DNA of 64,000 bases, taken from NCBI GenBank assembly GCA_035236585.1, contig CP141139.1, positions 22,460,990 through 22,524,989 on the forward strand. Reading direction: 5' to 3'. A model generated the notes under the pieces. That model saw nothing but the letters and a program-made list of their open reading frames with translations. It searched no databases and had not been told where the DNA came from. Within the stretch, counting starts at the first letter, position 1. Each line of letters opens with the position of its first letter. Below, piece after piece: positions 12,401 to 30,669 of this stretch. The DNA is from Warburgia ugandensis (lineage: Eukaryota > Streptophyta > Magnoliopsida > Canellales > Canellaceae). A program made the translations under genes and the position numbers.

Positions 12401-14279
12401 AAGAAGATTTGACTGACGAGTCTGCCGTATCACAACTAAATTGTGGCTCAACTCTTGGTATGAACTGTCCACGAGGGAGCCACTTAACGAACTTTTACAA
12501 AGAGTCTCTAAGCATAATAGAGCTGCTCTAAAAGTGAAAAAATGAGAGGCTCGGTCCTTAACCTTGTACTCAGAAAGAGTTTAATTCGACGATGAAATCA
12601 AAAGTATGTCGTAGCTAGTTACGCAGCGGATCTGAGCGCAACTCCGCTGTTGGGCATGGAGCGCATGCATGGCTAAGACTTGAAGAGCATTGCGAAGTGA
12701 TTCCTACTAGATCTATAGGGTCTTTTTTTCCACTTTTCCTTTTTGGGCGTGTTGTGTTGTGTTGTGGTGTGATAATCCTAGCCTCATCCTGAATCGGCAT
12801 TTGTAGATAAAAGGCAAGGATCATTTGATCGGCATCGACCGATAATATATAGAACGATTGTGTTCGGATACCTATCACTAAACAACGTCTACGGGACAGT
12901 TGAGACAATTTAAATGAGAAAATAAATGCTAGGAAAGTTATTTTTTATGAGGACTTCGTACTTTCTTTGTCATGATATTATCTAGAAGTCTACAGAAATA
13001 CGAAATAAAAATATGAGATTTCTATAAAAAAATCTACAACTCATTAAGCTTTCAATTTATTGATGATTTATGTAGAGTGCTACTTTTTTGTTTCATAGCT
13101 GTCCATATGAGAGCAATAAATCATATGTTTGGGTTGTCCGGTGAACTCTAGTTTCACTACATGGCTTATGCAGAGACATAGCATAAACTATTGGAGTCTG
13201 TGGCCCCACTTGCACATTTTGTTGCTAATGGGTTAGAGACAATAAGTGTTCCCTGATGTTGTATGATTCTAAGTTTTTTCTATTTACGGAGGGTCATGGA
13301 TGATTTTTGAAAAGAGAAACACTTTTAAAACGGAAATCCCATTTACAAATTAAGAAAAAGAAAAAAATCCATTTAAAACTTATAATATTAGAGATAACAA
13401 TACCAATAAAGAAAGGAAAATGATCCTAATGTAATGTAATATGCATGAAAGTGAGATCTTAATGAGGAGTACCAAAAAGTAAGAAAAAGCTGGCTGATTT
13501 GAAGCTTAGTAATTTAGAGATGCGTTGATATAGTGTAATACAAATGTGTTCAAGTAGGTTCTTCATTTAGTTTCTATACTTATACCCAATGTGGTGTTTC
13601 AAATTGTTTCTTTTAGAATGCAAAATCTTGTAATTATCACATAGAAGATGATAAAGGCAGGCTGCTGTTACTTGTTCTCTTAATTCCCTCACACTGATGT
13701 AATATGTACCATCAAGGAATGAAAGAGCAAATTCACAGTCACAAAGTGCAAGTTATTGCAGGGATGATGGAGAAGGAAGGAAAGTGCTTTTCTCATGAAA
13801 GATGATGACAAACAAAAGTTTGAGAAATAAAAGGTAGGATACATAGGAAACCAAAAGTGCAACTCATATAATAATGCAAAAGGCACTGAAGGAACTGGGA
13901 GGTTTTTTTAACCCGTTGCTGCCTATACCACATAGCAAACTTTTATGTCTCATTTCCTATGCAAAATGGATTCTCATTTTGCTAGTCAGCCTCTTTGATG
14001 AATTGCCAAAAATCAAAGGTTCAGAATTGATCAATGTGAATCCACCCTACTTCTATTGGTTCATCCATAAGACAAACAAGAGAGAAAATCAAGAGCTTGA
14101 AGAAAAGTAGGAAGGAAGATTGTGCTATACATCAAACTAATTTTCAAAAGTTGGCTATATTTGTCACTTGAAAAATATGGGTGGTCAAAGATAAGTTGGG
14201 GCACTTTTTTAGCAATCTAGACCATGTAAGTTGTAAGAAGAGTTATAGATGAGACATAGACCAAATGTCATACCCATTT
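9420..14279. other. Non-coding, AT-rich intergenic DNA with small tandem duplications
   Basis: No supported gene. Two short direct duplications are visible. One is a unit of about 55 bases at 10062-10116 repeated at 10117-10171 (anchors GCTCAC, GAAGCCCA, AACTTCATATAA, CAGTGG). The other is a shorter block around 11148-11215 containing TGAATATCGAACTTATT twice. Open frames in this stretch have no recognisable domain and no splice logic. Confidence 0.5.
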
Positions 14280-14470
14280 GATAGTTCTAATTTCACATTT
14301 GTGGTTTCTAAATGAAGTCTATTTAGATTTATCTAGCTGCTCAAAATCATTCACTAGTTCCTAATTTCTGTAACATCTTGAGATTTGCAAATGAGGATGC
14401 AAATGCTCTAGCTAAGGAAGGGATTACGCTTCCAAATGATGCTCCAAAAGAGGTAGAAGGGGCTGAAATT
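14280..14470 (+). mobile_element. LINE 3'-end fragment, RNase H-like tail
   Basis: Bases around 14380-14440 read RFANEDANALAKEGITLP, the motif at the end of the RNase H domain in plant L1-type LINEs (pattern R..N..AD.LAK.G). It lies upstream of, and in the same orientation as, the endonuclease part of the next LINE, so the two probably come from different insertions. Confidence 0.55.
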
Positions 14471-14899
14471 GGTTTTCCCACTTTGTCGCTACTTTTTTTA
14501 TTTAAAGGAGGGTAAGTAGAAATGACAAAATTGCCATCACTTAGTGGTAAAATTAATGTTTTCTGTCACTAAGGGCTCTTAGTTTTTTAAACTTGGAGAC
14601 TACTTATAGGCAAATAAAAGTTCTGGGGCTACATATAGATCATGCTATAAGTTTAGGGGCAAAACCAAAATCGGACCGCCTCTTGTTAATATTGAGCATC
14701 CAACAAACCTCGATCTCCATCATGGGATATCTATTAACAAAATTCACACCAAATAGATGATAGAATCATTCACAAGGTTCTGCCCTAGGCTAACATTTCT
14801 CTTTATTGTGAATTTATTTATTTATGAGAAGAGTCGTGTTAGGAGTTGGACTCTACTAAGTGTTTGAAGAAGTCCATGCTCTTTTTTTATCTTCATGAG

Positions 14900-16610
14900 A
14901 ACTCTTCTGGAAAATCAAAGTCTTTAACCATGTTAGCCATTTCAAAAATTGATAATGCATAAGAACTGATCGAATTCATTAACTTGATTGAACTAATTGA
15001 CCTTACCAGCTCTAAAGGCTTATATGGTTGGACCAATAAGTACAGATCCTTCATTAAGAGTAAAATTGGTAGTTTTTTATTTTGGTGAATTGCTAAGCAC
15101 ATTCCTTGAGATTAAGTGTTTGTTGACCAATCAAGTCTTTCATTAGTTGTCGCTTTTTCTTAGGAATAGCTTCAAAGCTCAGGGTCCCAAACCTTTCAAT
15201 TTAGAAGTGGTGTGGTTAGAAGAGGAATGGATTCTAGGGATGGATGAGAAATCATGGAGGGCTATTGTTGTTCTTGGTTCTGCTAGTAAGCTAAAGCAAT
15301 GAGCAACTGATAGAGAGACAAATCTGAGAGATTAGAGTTCAAACTCAACTATGATTGTTTAGTAGATTTAGAAAAAACAAGGGGCCTTGATGATAAGGAA
15401 TTCAAGTTGTAAGGAGAATGTCAAGAAGGTTTGGCTTACTTGGATCTCCAAAAGGAGATTAAATGGAGGCAAAGGGCCTAGTGTGAATTGCTTTATTGTT
15501 GTCAATAGAAACACAATTTTTTCATGCCATTGATGCATTAAGAAAAAGTATAATTCCATTGATGATTTTGGTGGTTAATGAAGGGGAGCCTTGGCACAAT
15601 GGTAAAAGTTGTCATTGTGTGACCTTGAGGTCATGGGTTCAAGGCGTGGAAACAGCCTCTTGCAAATGTAAGGTAAGGCTGTGCACTTTAGGCCCTTGTG
15701 GTCCGCCCCTTCCCTAGACTCTGCATAGGCAGAAGCTTCGTGCACTAGGGCTGCCCTTTTTGTTTTGGTGGTTAATGGTATGAGAGTTGAGGATTTTGAA
15801 AAGATTACCAATGAGATTGTCAACTTTTACCCTATTTTGTATAGTCCTAAAGGTTCTCTTTCTTTTACTTGATTTTTCACTATAATTCATCTTCCTTGGA
15901 TTGGGAGATACTTGATGGTGTCCTTTTTAAAGAGAACATTGAAATGGCCAGTTTTTAAGTGTGATGGTGAGAAGACCAAGGGCCTAATTGGTTTTTTCTC
16001 AAGTTCTTTCAAGCTAGATGTGGATGTTATGTGATTTTATGAATGAGTTCTATCTCTATAGGAAAATCAGAGATAATTTAAGTGCTTTCTTCATTGATTT
16101 AGTTCCCAAGAAGCTAAGGGCTATGCTTATCAAAGATTATAAATTCGTAAGTCATGTTGGAAGTGTTAATAAAATTCTATCAAAAGTGCTTTTATGAGTC
16201 TTAGAAAGGTCATCTATATGTTGATGTCTGTGGAGCAATATATTTTTGTCCTGTATAAGTATATTTTAGATGGCATCCTTATTGCTTCTGAGTGCATTAA
16301 TACATGAACTCTTCTAAAAAAGGAGGCTTTCTTTGTAAACCTAGTATGGACAAAGCTTATGGTAGAGTTGAGTGGGCTCTTTTCTATCAAATGATGGGAA
16401 AAATAGGTTTTAGTGACCTATGAAGGAAGTGGATCTTTTCTTGCATCTATTAATAAGATTCATAATCCTTAGACATTGTTCTCCTTAATCCTTACAAATG
16501 GTTCTCCTAAAGGCTACTTTCAGCACTATAGAGGATTGAGACAAGGGGATGCTTTGTCCCCTTGTTTACTATGATTGAAGAGGTATTCAATAGATTTATT
16601 GTAAAGATAG
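14900..16610 (+). mobile_element. L1-type LINE fragment: endonuclease and reverse transcriptase, decayed
   Basis: The first part (about 14970-15060) reads FINLIELIDLTSSKGLYGWT then NKYRSFIK, matching the C-terminal part of plant LINE endonucleases (F..FI...LID.P..G...TW.N). After it comes a GPKPF-like segment (about 15180-15230). The reverse transcriptase shows up as YFQHYRGLRQGDALSP (about 16514-16562), the hallmark of the LINE RT fingers/palm. Stops and frameshifts are scattered throughout. It ends abruptly at 16610 where an inverted gypsy LTR begins. A SINE sits inside it at 15581-15762. No poly-A tail or target duplication of the LINE itself was found. Confidence 0.75.
15581..15762 (+). 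mobile_element. Au-type SINE, full length, with 15-bp target-site duplications
   Basis: A tRNA-derived head has box A TGGCACAATGGT at 15592-15603 and box B-like GGGTTCAAGG at 15635-15644. The body carries the Au family landmarks GGAAACAGCCTCTTGCA, CTTGTGGTCCGCCCCTTCCC and GTGCACTAGGGCTGCCC, and ends in a T run. TTTTGGTGGTTAATG occurs at 15566-15580 and again, without mismatch, at 15763-15777, bracketing the element exactly. The perfect duplications suggest a younger insertion than the decayed LINE that hosts it. Confidence 0.92.
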
Positions 16611-18433
16611 TGTGACCACCTAGGTTTTTCAAATGCCTTTTAACAAATCTTTTCAAAGGCGGGGCCCCAATTTTTGAAAACAAAATAGTTCTAACAACAA
16701 AACAATAGAAAACGTTTTCAATGAATTTCATTTCAAGAAAAACCCTAAGTGTCAACCATCGACTCATTACTTAATTATTTAAATTCTAAAAAATCAATAA
16801 AATTTTCATTTTTCAAGTAAACCTTTCTAAAATCAGTTTACTTCTTCAGGACTCATCCAATCAATAGCCACACTCCCTATATCATTATAATCAAGTTTAA
16901 GTACTACAGATGTACATGTACAATCCAAGTAGAATTAAAAACATACCCTCAAACGGAGATGTCTCGATCAAATACTCATGTGGCTCCTCATTAATCTTGT
17001 CAGTCTCTCAATATTTGAGGCATTGCAACAAATATTGAAAATTGAAATAAAACATTTGCTTTCACAATGTGATAATCATTTCAATGCACAAAACATTTTG
17101 CATTAATAATCAATAATCTGCATGATTAAATTTAAGATAATCTAAAACTTTAGAGTATCAAATTTCAAAGCATTTCATGCGAATATCACGAATAAATCCA
17201 ACTGTAAAATATCATGTTCAAATCATAATCAGTATCTCAAGTGAACTTTATGAATAGCTGTAAACACCATAAATAGATCCAGTAATGCAAGGTCATGCCC
17301 AATCACAGTCCAAATCATGAATAAAGATATTAAATGGTCCAAATCACGAATAAATATATTGAATGGTCAAATGAGTTAAACAATGTTAAACTTGTGAAAC
17401 TAGTGATATTAGTCATTAGTAGTCACACCCCTAACTATGTGAGGCCCTTAATTCCTCAGTCAACAATGGGTATACATAATGGTTATTAGCTTATACCAGG
17501 CATATCATCATGCCACATAGTCACGACATTGTCATTATAGTACCTAGATCTCCAAGGAAAACCAAGCACACATGCTGTCACTCAGTCTTGCTCGCAGCAC
17601 CGTGTAAAGAAAATATAAGGGACTGTTATGCTGCTGCAGTAACCAATTCCCAAGTCTATCATCTGCAACTCTCCATTGACACCAAAATGGGAGACCAGGC
17701 ATCCGTCCTACATGGGTGAGGATCAGAACCGTAGCATGGATTATCCAAGATACCACTCTCTAGGGTGTTTGCCCTTCTATGGGGCAAGTGTCTATCATAT
17801 TACAAAGTCAGAGGTGGGTGGCCATCACTATATCCCTCCTACATAGAACTCCCCAAGCACACTCCTATCGAAAACAAAACCCTCAAGCCTCCATGTCTGG
17901 ATATAAAATAATAATAATATCAGGCTACATGCTCTGTCATATCAAATCCATGGAAAATACTTAATTGTATGCATAGTTAGTACCCTGTACCAAATTAAGC
18001 CTATTTGGCTTCTAAATCAAATTATGTGGCAATAAAAACATCATGCACTATTAAAACATGCTTTTTAAATGAATGATGTGCATTTTGAATCCATGAAAAT
18101 GTAATCATAGTATAGCAATTCTCAATATACAAAACTATGTCCTTTTCATTTCATAATTCATACCATAAATATTGCATGTACAATGTCACACAATAATCAC
18201 ATTTATAAATGGTCCATGCAACTCATATCTCATGCAATTATCAAGATCATGTCTTAATCATATCAAAGGATCATGCAATTTGTGAAAATTAGCATCTTAA
18301 ATTCCACCTACCTCGAATACGACTATCAAAATCCTTAGAATGGTCCATGGTCTCAATTGTGTATCAATCGGTGTATCTGTCAAGTCATATGTACATTTTA
18401 GGTTAATTGCTTATTCACAATTTCTCATTTAAC
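16611..18433 (-). mobile_element. Gypsy-type LTR fragment in inverted orientation
   Basis: The left edge TGTGACCACCTAGG is the reverse complement of a gypsy LTR 3' end, as in the end of the LTR at 19945. Read on the minus strand, it shares blocks with the neighbouring LTR in the same order: GACTTGACAGATACA, AGGTAGGTGGAATTTAAG, ACATGATCTTGATAA and CATGGAGGCTTG followed by GTTTTGTTTT. It is clearly more diverged from the 18434 copy than the two LTRs of the next element are from each other. It is a fossil with no coding part. Confidence 0.6.
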
Positions 18434-19945
18434 AATTAGGAAGTAAAAATGAGTTGAGGAATGACTATATACATGCGATTTGACAGATACATGAAGGATA
18501 TGATGATTAATATCAATGGGATGATGGATTTTTTAAAGTAAAGGTAGGTGGATCTTAAGGATATGTTCAATATATGGGTACATGTATTTTACACATGATC
18601 TTATCTTGATAAATAAGTTTTGATTATAATTGCCTTGGGATTATTATGAATCAACAAAGATATGAAAATGAATACAAAGGGATTGATTAAGTAATTATGA
18701 AATTACTTAAGACAACAAATGATGTTGAAATGAATACAAGGAATTGATTAAGTAATTATGAAATTACTTAATGGGTAGAATGGGAAGATTTGAACTATAT
18801 AAGTTGGACCTCCAAATCTTAAGGAAATAAGCTATAGGCATGTCCTATTATAACCAGACATAAAGTCTGTAAGTATGAAATATTATTTTTCATACAAGCA
18901 TGGAGGCTTGTAGTTTTGTTTTAAGATAGGCTTAAGCCTAGGGATGCCAATGCTAGGAGAGTTATGAGGGTCCCACTCTCTGAAACTGATTATGATGATT
19001 ATACCATGCCCAAAGAGAGGCAAAATGTCAGGTGGGACAATCATGGGAAGGCTGCCACTGTGACAACCATGGTTTCCCCTATGTGACCATAGATTTTGTA
19101 TTTTTCACCATGGTATTAGTGGAGTATTATGTAGTTATCCAGGTGTGTTGGACGAATTGAGACTGTGAGCATGGTAGTCCTTTGATATTTTGCATTATGA
19201 TGAAATTGGTTATGGCATGATGAGATGCCTTGTTTTATGGAATGAGGATATGCTCAATAAATGTTATTACCAATGTTGTATTGGAGGATGATTCCCAATA
19301 CGGTATGGTTATATATTAACACTTAGTGTTAATATTGAAATCTGTTTAGAAATGAGATATTATTGATGATATTGGCTATATTCACGATTTTAGTAGTTTT
19401 ATTTATATGTAATATATACATATAATTCATATGATGAGTGAAGGATAAAATGATTATCCAATTGTATAAATTGCTTTATATCATGGATATAATGAACTGT
19501 TGATTTTGAGATATATTGAATATATTTCTTAAATCCCCTACCAAGCGTAGCTTGCTGAGATATTGTGAATGTTTACAACTCAAGACTTGTGGATAATTGT
19601 CACCGAATTACGACTCAGGGTATTTACTTTGAGGAAGATTGTATTGATTTATTTGTAATTTGGACTGTAATATTTGGACAAGGTATGTAATGACTACCGG
19701 GGCTGTATATGAACCACTAGATTGATCTTTATTTTAATAAAAGTATTTCTATTAATATTCAATAGAAATTTTATTTTATATAAAAATCTATGTATGATAA
19801 GTAATTTGAGGTGGTACTCAAGTTTTTGACAAATCAATTTCAAAGAAAATATGTTTCCGTTGTTAGTGTTTTAATAATTTTCAAAATCAGGACCTACCTT
19901 TGCAAATATTTATAAAAATATGTTTTAAAAACCCGAGTCATCACA
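18434..19945 (+). repeat. Gypsy 5' LTR (partial)
   Basis: Aligns with 26561-28034 in the 3' LTR. Shared blocks include AAAAATGAGTTGAGGAATGA, AGATACATGAAGGATAT and AAGTAATTATGAAATTACTT. It ends TCATCACA just before the primer-binding site. Confidence 0.85.
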
Positions 19946-22900
19946 GTTGGTATGAGAGCAGTTCATCCAGTCACTTACAGCCCGTATATGTCCAATATTA
20001 AGATGACAATTCAAATTTAGGAATAAGATAGAATTAGTGAAATAGAATTCTTATATAAAAATTTTGATTTATGAGCAAATGCCACCTAAGAGAACTAGGA
20101 GGACTACTCAGAAGACTAGTGATTCCACTATGGAGAATTCATCCCAAGAAAATAATGTGGAGGAAATTATAACAAGAGTACTGCATGGTCTTCTTCCCCA
20201 TCTTCAACAACCTCAAGGGCCTATATAGCCTGTAGTAGTACATAGTGCACCAGCTCCAGCTCAGCATGAAGCGGGGCCCAGCACACCTGTTCAAAGAAAT
20301 GATACTTCAACACCAGTACATGATCATTCTTCACCTGTACCTATGGGAGTAACTGGAAATTCTCAATTATCACTGAAGAAGTTGGACAAAATGGTGGAAA
20401 GATTTTAGAAAATGGTGATAGGCTATAATGGAAAGGGTGATTGTTGAAAAAGCTGAAGAATGGATATATGAGGTGGAGAAAACTTTTGAAATCTTACGAA
20501 CTCTGGGAGAAGCAAAAGTCAAAATGGCCACCTATATTATGAAGCAAGAAGCTACCTTCTGGTGGAGATCCACAAAGGAATTTCTTCTCAAACCTAGAAA
20601 ATATCTCTTGGGAAGAATTTAAAGAGGTTTTCAACAACAAATATTTTCCTCTTCATGTTCAAGCAACAAAGGAAAAAGAATTCCTAGATCTACAACAAGG
20701 GAGTATGTCTGTTGTAGAGTATGAAAATGAATTCGTACAGTTGAAGAGGTTTGCACCACATATCTGTGGTACGGATAGGCAAACAGTTCGTGAATTTCTG
20801 GGAGGACTTCATCCTAGGCAAAGAACTAAGGTGTTGGGAACGAAACCCATGACTTTGGTGGAATGCGTAAAAATGGCTTCCAGATTTGAAGAAGATTTTA
20901 AGCAAAATCAAAACAGTAAAAGAGTAGAAATGGGAAACATTAATCCAAGACCTTTTAAGAAAGGCAAAGGGGCCCATGAATAATATCAAGCCACCAAGAA
21001 TTCAAGGAAATTCTTCCTTTGGACAAAATTAGAGGCATTGTCCTAGGAATATGTGCCCAAATCCAATACAACAAAGACCTCCACTTATATGTTATAAATG
21101 TGGGGAACTGGGACACATGGCAAACAACTGCAATAAACAACTGGTAGTCAAGGAAGGGAAACAGAAGAATATACAGAGGCATCAAGGAAGAGTATTTGCT
21201 ATTACTGATAGTCAAGCTCAAATTTCAAATGCAGTGATTGAAAGTACTTTATTTATATATGATAACTATGTAAAAGTACTATTTGATTATAGATCTACAC
21301 ACTCATTTATCTCATGTGAATTTGCATCAAGTATGAATCTACCTTGGAAAGAATTGAAAATTGAATTAGATGTGATAACTCCAGTTAATGAGTCAGTAAG
21401 AGTCAGAAAATTCATTCAAAATGTGCCCATTGAAGTATTGAGAAAAAGAATGGATACATATCTCATATTACTAAACATGAAAGATTTTGACATTATTTTG
21501 GAGACAGATTGGTTAGCAAAGTACTGGGTAATGTTAGACTATCCTAAAAACAAAGTTCACCTTGGGGAGCACCAATTATATTTGTGAAGAAGAAAGATGG
21601 TTCAATGAGACTATGTATGGATTATAGAATGTTGAATAGTGTGACTATAAAGAATAAATATCCTCTACCATGCATTGATGATCTCTTTGATCAACTTAAA
21701 TCTACTAAGGTTTTTTCTAAGATTGACCTTAGGTCAGGGTATCATCAATTGCATATCAGGAATGAGAATATATCCAAGACAACATTCAAGACTCGATATG
21801 GACATTTGATCATGCCTTTTGGGGTAACAAATGCACTGGCTGTTGTAATTGTCTTTATTGATGACATATTGATTTACTCTACCAGTAAAGATGAACATCA
21901 AGAACACTTACAAATGGTGTTGAACATACTTAGAAATCACAAATTGTTTGCAAAATTTAGTAAGTGTGCATTCTGGTTAGAGAAAGTCAAATTTTTGGGT
22001 CATATAGTTTCTAAAAATGGGGTTGAGGTGGACCCAACAAAGGTTGAGGCAATGATGAATTGGGAAAAACCTCAGACAGTAACAAAAATTCGTAGTTTTC
22101 TCAGACTTTCGAGATATTATCGAAGATTCATTGAAGGATTTTCTCACATAGCCCTACCTTTAACTACATTGACCAACAAAAGTGTACAACATGACCTAGA
22201 ACTTGCAGCTATAGTGTTTGCCTTAAAAATTTGGCAACATTATTTGTACGGTGAAAAATTCAATGTAGTCACTAATCACAAAAGCCTCAAGTACATTTTT
22301 ACCCAAGCTGATTTGAACATGAGACAACGTAGATGGTTGGAGTATATCAAAGACTACGATTTCACCATTCAATACCATCCTGGGAAGGCGAATGTAGTTG
22401 CTAATGCACTAAGTAGAAAGACAAAATCAATACTTACCAACATCACCATTAAATCTGCCTTTGTAGATGGGTTAATACAAGCACAATAAGGTGATAGAAT
22501 AACTCAAGAATTATGTGCTAAGAATGGTTTTCACAAGGGTTTAAATGGGGGCATTCGTTATTAGGAAAGATTGGTTGTTCCATCAAATTCAGATTTGAGG
22601 AAAGAATTATTATAGGAAGCTCATCAGTCAATATTCTCTATTCACCCAGGGGGGACAAAAATGTATCAAAATTTAAAAAGAAACATTTGGTGGGAAGGTA
22701 TGAAAAGAGATATAGGACAATTTGTAGCAAATTGTTTAACATGTCAACAAGTGAAAATTGAACATCAAAGACCAGCAGGGATGTTACATACATTGGAATT
22801 ACCTGAATGGAAATGGGATCATATCACAATGGATTTTGTGGTAGGATTACCTCAAACAAGAGAAGGACATGATATAATATGGGTAATGGTAGACAGATTG

Positions 22901-23750
22901 ACAAAGTCAGCTCACTTCCTTCAAAATAAACAAACTTAGTCAGTTGACAGCTTAGCTAAACTATATGTAAGAGAAATAGTGAATCTTCATGGAATTCCTT
23001 TGTCAATCATCTCAGATAGAGATAGGAGATTTACTTCTAGATGCTGGAAGAGTGTACAACAAGCATTGGGTACAACTCTTAAATTTAGTACATCATTTCA
23101 TCCTTAGACTAATGGTCAGTTAGAAAGAACCATTCAAACCTTAGAAGATAATGTTTAGAGCATGTTCTTTGGATTGGAAGGGAAATTAGGATGAGCATCT
23201 TCCTTTAATAGAATTTTCATATAATAACAGTTTTCATGTAAGTATTAGTATGGTTCCATATGAGGCATTGTATGGACAACCTTTTCGATCACCGACGTGT
23301 TGGAGTGATGTTGGAGAAAGAAGGTTGATGAAGTTAGAATTGGTAGAACATTGTGCAAAGAAAGTCAAGGTAATCAGAAAGAGGTTGTTAACAGCTCATA
23401 GTGATAAAAAGAGTTACTCTAATAAAAGACGTAGAGACTTGGAATTTGAAGTTGGGGATCATGTATTCTTAATGGTTTCTCTAGTTAAAGGGATTATAGA
23501 ACTAAAGAAAAACTCAGTCCTAGAAACCAGATTTAACCTTTGAGGAAAAGGCAATTCAAATTCTTGATAGAAAGGAATATAAGTTACGAACCAAAGTAAT
23601 TCATTTAGTCAAAGTATTGTGGTAACACCATGCAGTTAAAGAAGTCACATGGGAGACTGAAGAAGAAATGAGAAAATCTCATCCTGAATTGTTTGAGTAA
23701 TTATGGTGTAAGTAAATTTTGGGGACGAAATTTTTCTAACGAGTGAATAA

Positions 23751-28034
<4,284 letters not shown>

Positions 28035-29585
28035 CTACTTACCCCTTTGGCTAGAGATTAGATTTAAGAGTGTATGAGTTATTTGGTTTTTAATTCTTCC
28101 CTCATTAAAAATAAATTTGAAAATGGAACATACTTTGACTAGGACTAGATTCCAACTTTAATCTTGGGAAGCGATATTCCTACACATCCCTTTACAACTA
28201 ATGCCACACCCTCATTTGGGTTTTGTCTTAAAAATAGAAATGGGACCCACACTTTTGGATGATCTAAACTATTTAATTTTAACCATCTCATTGTATATGT
28301 ACAATGTTAAAAAAATCACATATTTTGAAAGATATTGTCAATGATGGATCTTTAGTAGAAACAAATTCCTTAAAGAAATGACATTTGATATTGGACCTAT
28401 CATTGATATCCTTTGGGGCTTGTATCAATTTATTTGCATCATAAATGACCAAATCAATGATGGTTGATAGAGTTAAGGATAACCAATTTCCTTTCCAAAA
28501 TTGACTAATGAGGATGTCTAGCCTTTAAAGAAAAAGTAAGGAGGACATGTGAAATTGTGCCCCACACTCTCACTATATGGGAATAGAGACAGAGCCAACA
28601 AAATGGATAAAATCCATGGATATCCAATTGTCTCTTTAAAATCTGAGGATATAGATTGAATAAATTGAATCCTATGGATAAAAATGGATAAAATCAATTT
28701 GATCAATTAAATCCTACTATCCAAGTAGATATATCTAGGAATATCCATTTAAAAGGGCTTTTAAAAAAATTAAATTGAGAATGATATAAACCATAGATGT
28801 TGACTTCTTTTGAAAGATCTAAATAGTTAATCTTGCTTGGTGTCCCTGAGTAGGGGATCATGAAAAATCATTTTGCATGTAGATTGTCTTAACCAATTGA
28901 TTTATTTCTTTGAAAAGAGAAAAAATTAGTGGCTCTAATTTCAACTTCTATAACTTAAGCTATACAAATTAATAGCTCTTGAAAATTGGTGCTTGACCCA
29001 TTTGCGGTATTCTGAACAAGATTACATTTATATCTTTCAAAAGAAACATATACAATTCTACATGTCTTACACAAGATGGATGGATAATTTGCAAATTTGT
29101 GATATGCATTTGGATCAGATATGGATGAGGGTTTTTTTATCCAAGAGCCTCGTGGATCAAATCCCTAATCCATAACAGATCCATATCCATGTGAATTGGA
29201 TATGATTCAATCTGTTTTTCTATTTTGCTAGCACTAAATATAGATATGGTATAGACCATTAATTTATATGGCCCGCCTAAATCGGCCAAACAAAAAATTA
29301 ACAACATTAAAAAGGTTTGTGGAGGAATGCTCGTACAGAGGTGACAATACCCAAGAGCATGTAACTTCTCCACTTGTATATAGTGGGCTCCGCTATTCCA
29401 TTGATCCGACTCCTCTAACCTTAGATATCTACTAGTGTGAAAGTCATGCGAAAAGGGCCTATCTAGTGCCCAAGAAATTATGCTTTTATGTTGCTAGACG
29501 TGGATGCTTGGAAGCTTTTCGTAAGCAAAGGTTTACAATGCATCATGATTCAAGATTAGATCATATATGTCCCATCCGTGCTAGT
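28035..29585. other. Non-coding DNA between the gypsy element and a duplicated block
   Basis: No gene recognised. A short segment near 28548-28585 (ACACTCTCAC then TGGGAA and CAGAG) recurs near 29920-29952, so part of this DNA is an old repeat of unknown class. Confidence 0.4.
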
Positions 29586-29821
29586 ATAGTGAGCCCACTA
29601 GATCATACATGTATGGAAGATCTACTGCTGGTAATCTATAATATATAAAAGAGACTTCGAATTTGACCACTTACCAACTTAGGGGGGCATGCTAATGTAT
29701 TATCTAGTGCTGAGGCCACGAAGTTATTGTGTATCGTGACAGACTTCGCGGACGTCTGTTCCCACAATGGACACCATCCAATCATGATCGAAAGTTTTGT
29801 TTTGAAGTTGTAACCCAGCTT
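29586..29821. repeat. Dispersed direct repeat, copy A
   Basis: Aligns with 30670-30835. Anchors: TAGATCATA, TAATCTATAATA(T/C)ATAAAA, GACCACTTACCAACTTAGG, TAATGTATTATCTA, and TTTGAAGTTGTAA with CCCAGC. This copy holds about 85 extra bases before the last anchor (about 29706-29789). Confidence 0.65.
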
Positions 29822-30545
29822 GAATATGCTTGGCATGGGTTTGTGAGTTGTCCGACATCGTCGTGGACTCAAACCATCATCCTTTCCGAAATTAAATAGT
29901 GCCAAAATATAAAATTGTCCCCTACACTCTCACGATGTGGGAAACAGAGACGTAGTTTGGACCATTACTTTAGATGGTCCACCTGAATGGGCGCGAACAG
30001 AAGTAAACAAAACCGTAGAAGTTTGCGATGGTTGCTTCACACTCAAAGAACAAAACTCAGTTTACCAAAAAATTAAAAAACTAAAACTAAAACTAGAAGC
30101 CACTGTGGATCAATGAAAGGCGTAGTTTTCATTTCCGTTTCGTTGAGACTGGAACTTCAAATATTTGATTTTTGAATAGAAAGCGGGAATGGTTAAGTGC
30201 TTAAGTTCTCAGCCAAAATTCCAGTCAATTCCGACACGTTCTGCCTGTTTTTATGAATAATCCTAAATCCGAATGACTTGAACCTGAGGCATAGCAAAAA
30301 AGACATTCTTGTACCATAGCGATAGAAGGCCAGGACTCAAAATTGAGATCTATGAAACAAACTAAGTTCATGAGGTCATGTTTGGGCATTCATATCTGAA
30401 CTCATTTTCTAAATTATTCTTTCTCGAAAAAATTAAACTGAATTCTCCCAAAATTGGCAAATTGACATAATACTCTAATAGAGTTAACCCAAACAGAACG
30501 GATACCTACACAGAATTAACAAATATGATACTGCATGAGTATCAT

Positions 30546-30610
30546 TAGGTCCTTGTGGTCTGCCCCTTTTCCAGACTCGCATAGATGGGAGCTTTGTGCA
30601 CCAGAAGTTA
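30546..30610 (+). mobile_element. Au SINE 3'-end fragment
   Basis: GGTCCTTGTGGTCTGCCCCT, then CCAGACTCGCATAG and GGGAGCTTTGTGCACCAG, match the 3' third of the Au SINE at 15581-15762. The tRNA-like head is absent. Confidence 0.7.
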
Positions 30611-30669
30611 GAACATGGCATCCCTTGTTTAAATTTTTGAAAAAAAACTAATTTTGCAACTATTGCACC

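Noticed and set aside
15581-15660. A possible tRNA gene
   Set aside because: Box A and box B belong to the Au SINE head. No cloverleaf with paired acceptor arms could be drawn.
17510-17964. Frames of 60-70 residues in the inverted LTR
   Set aside because: Chance frames in LTR DNA with no domain.
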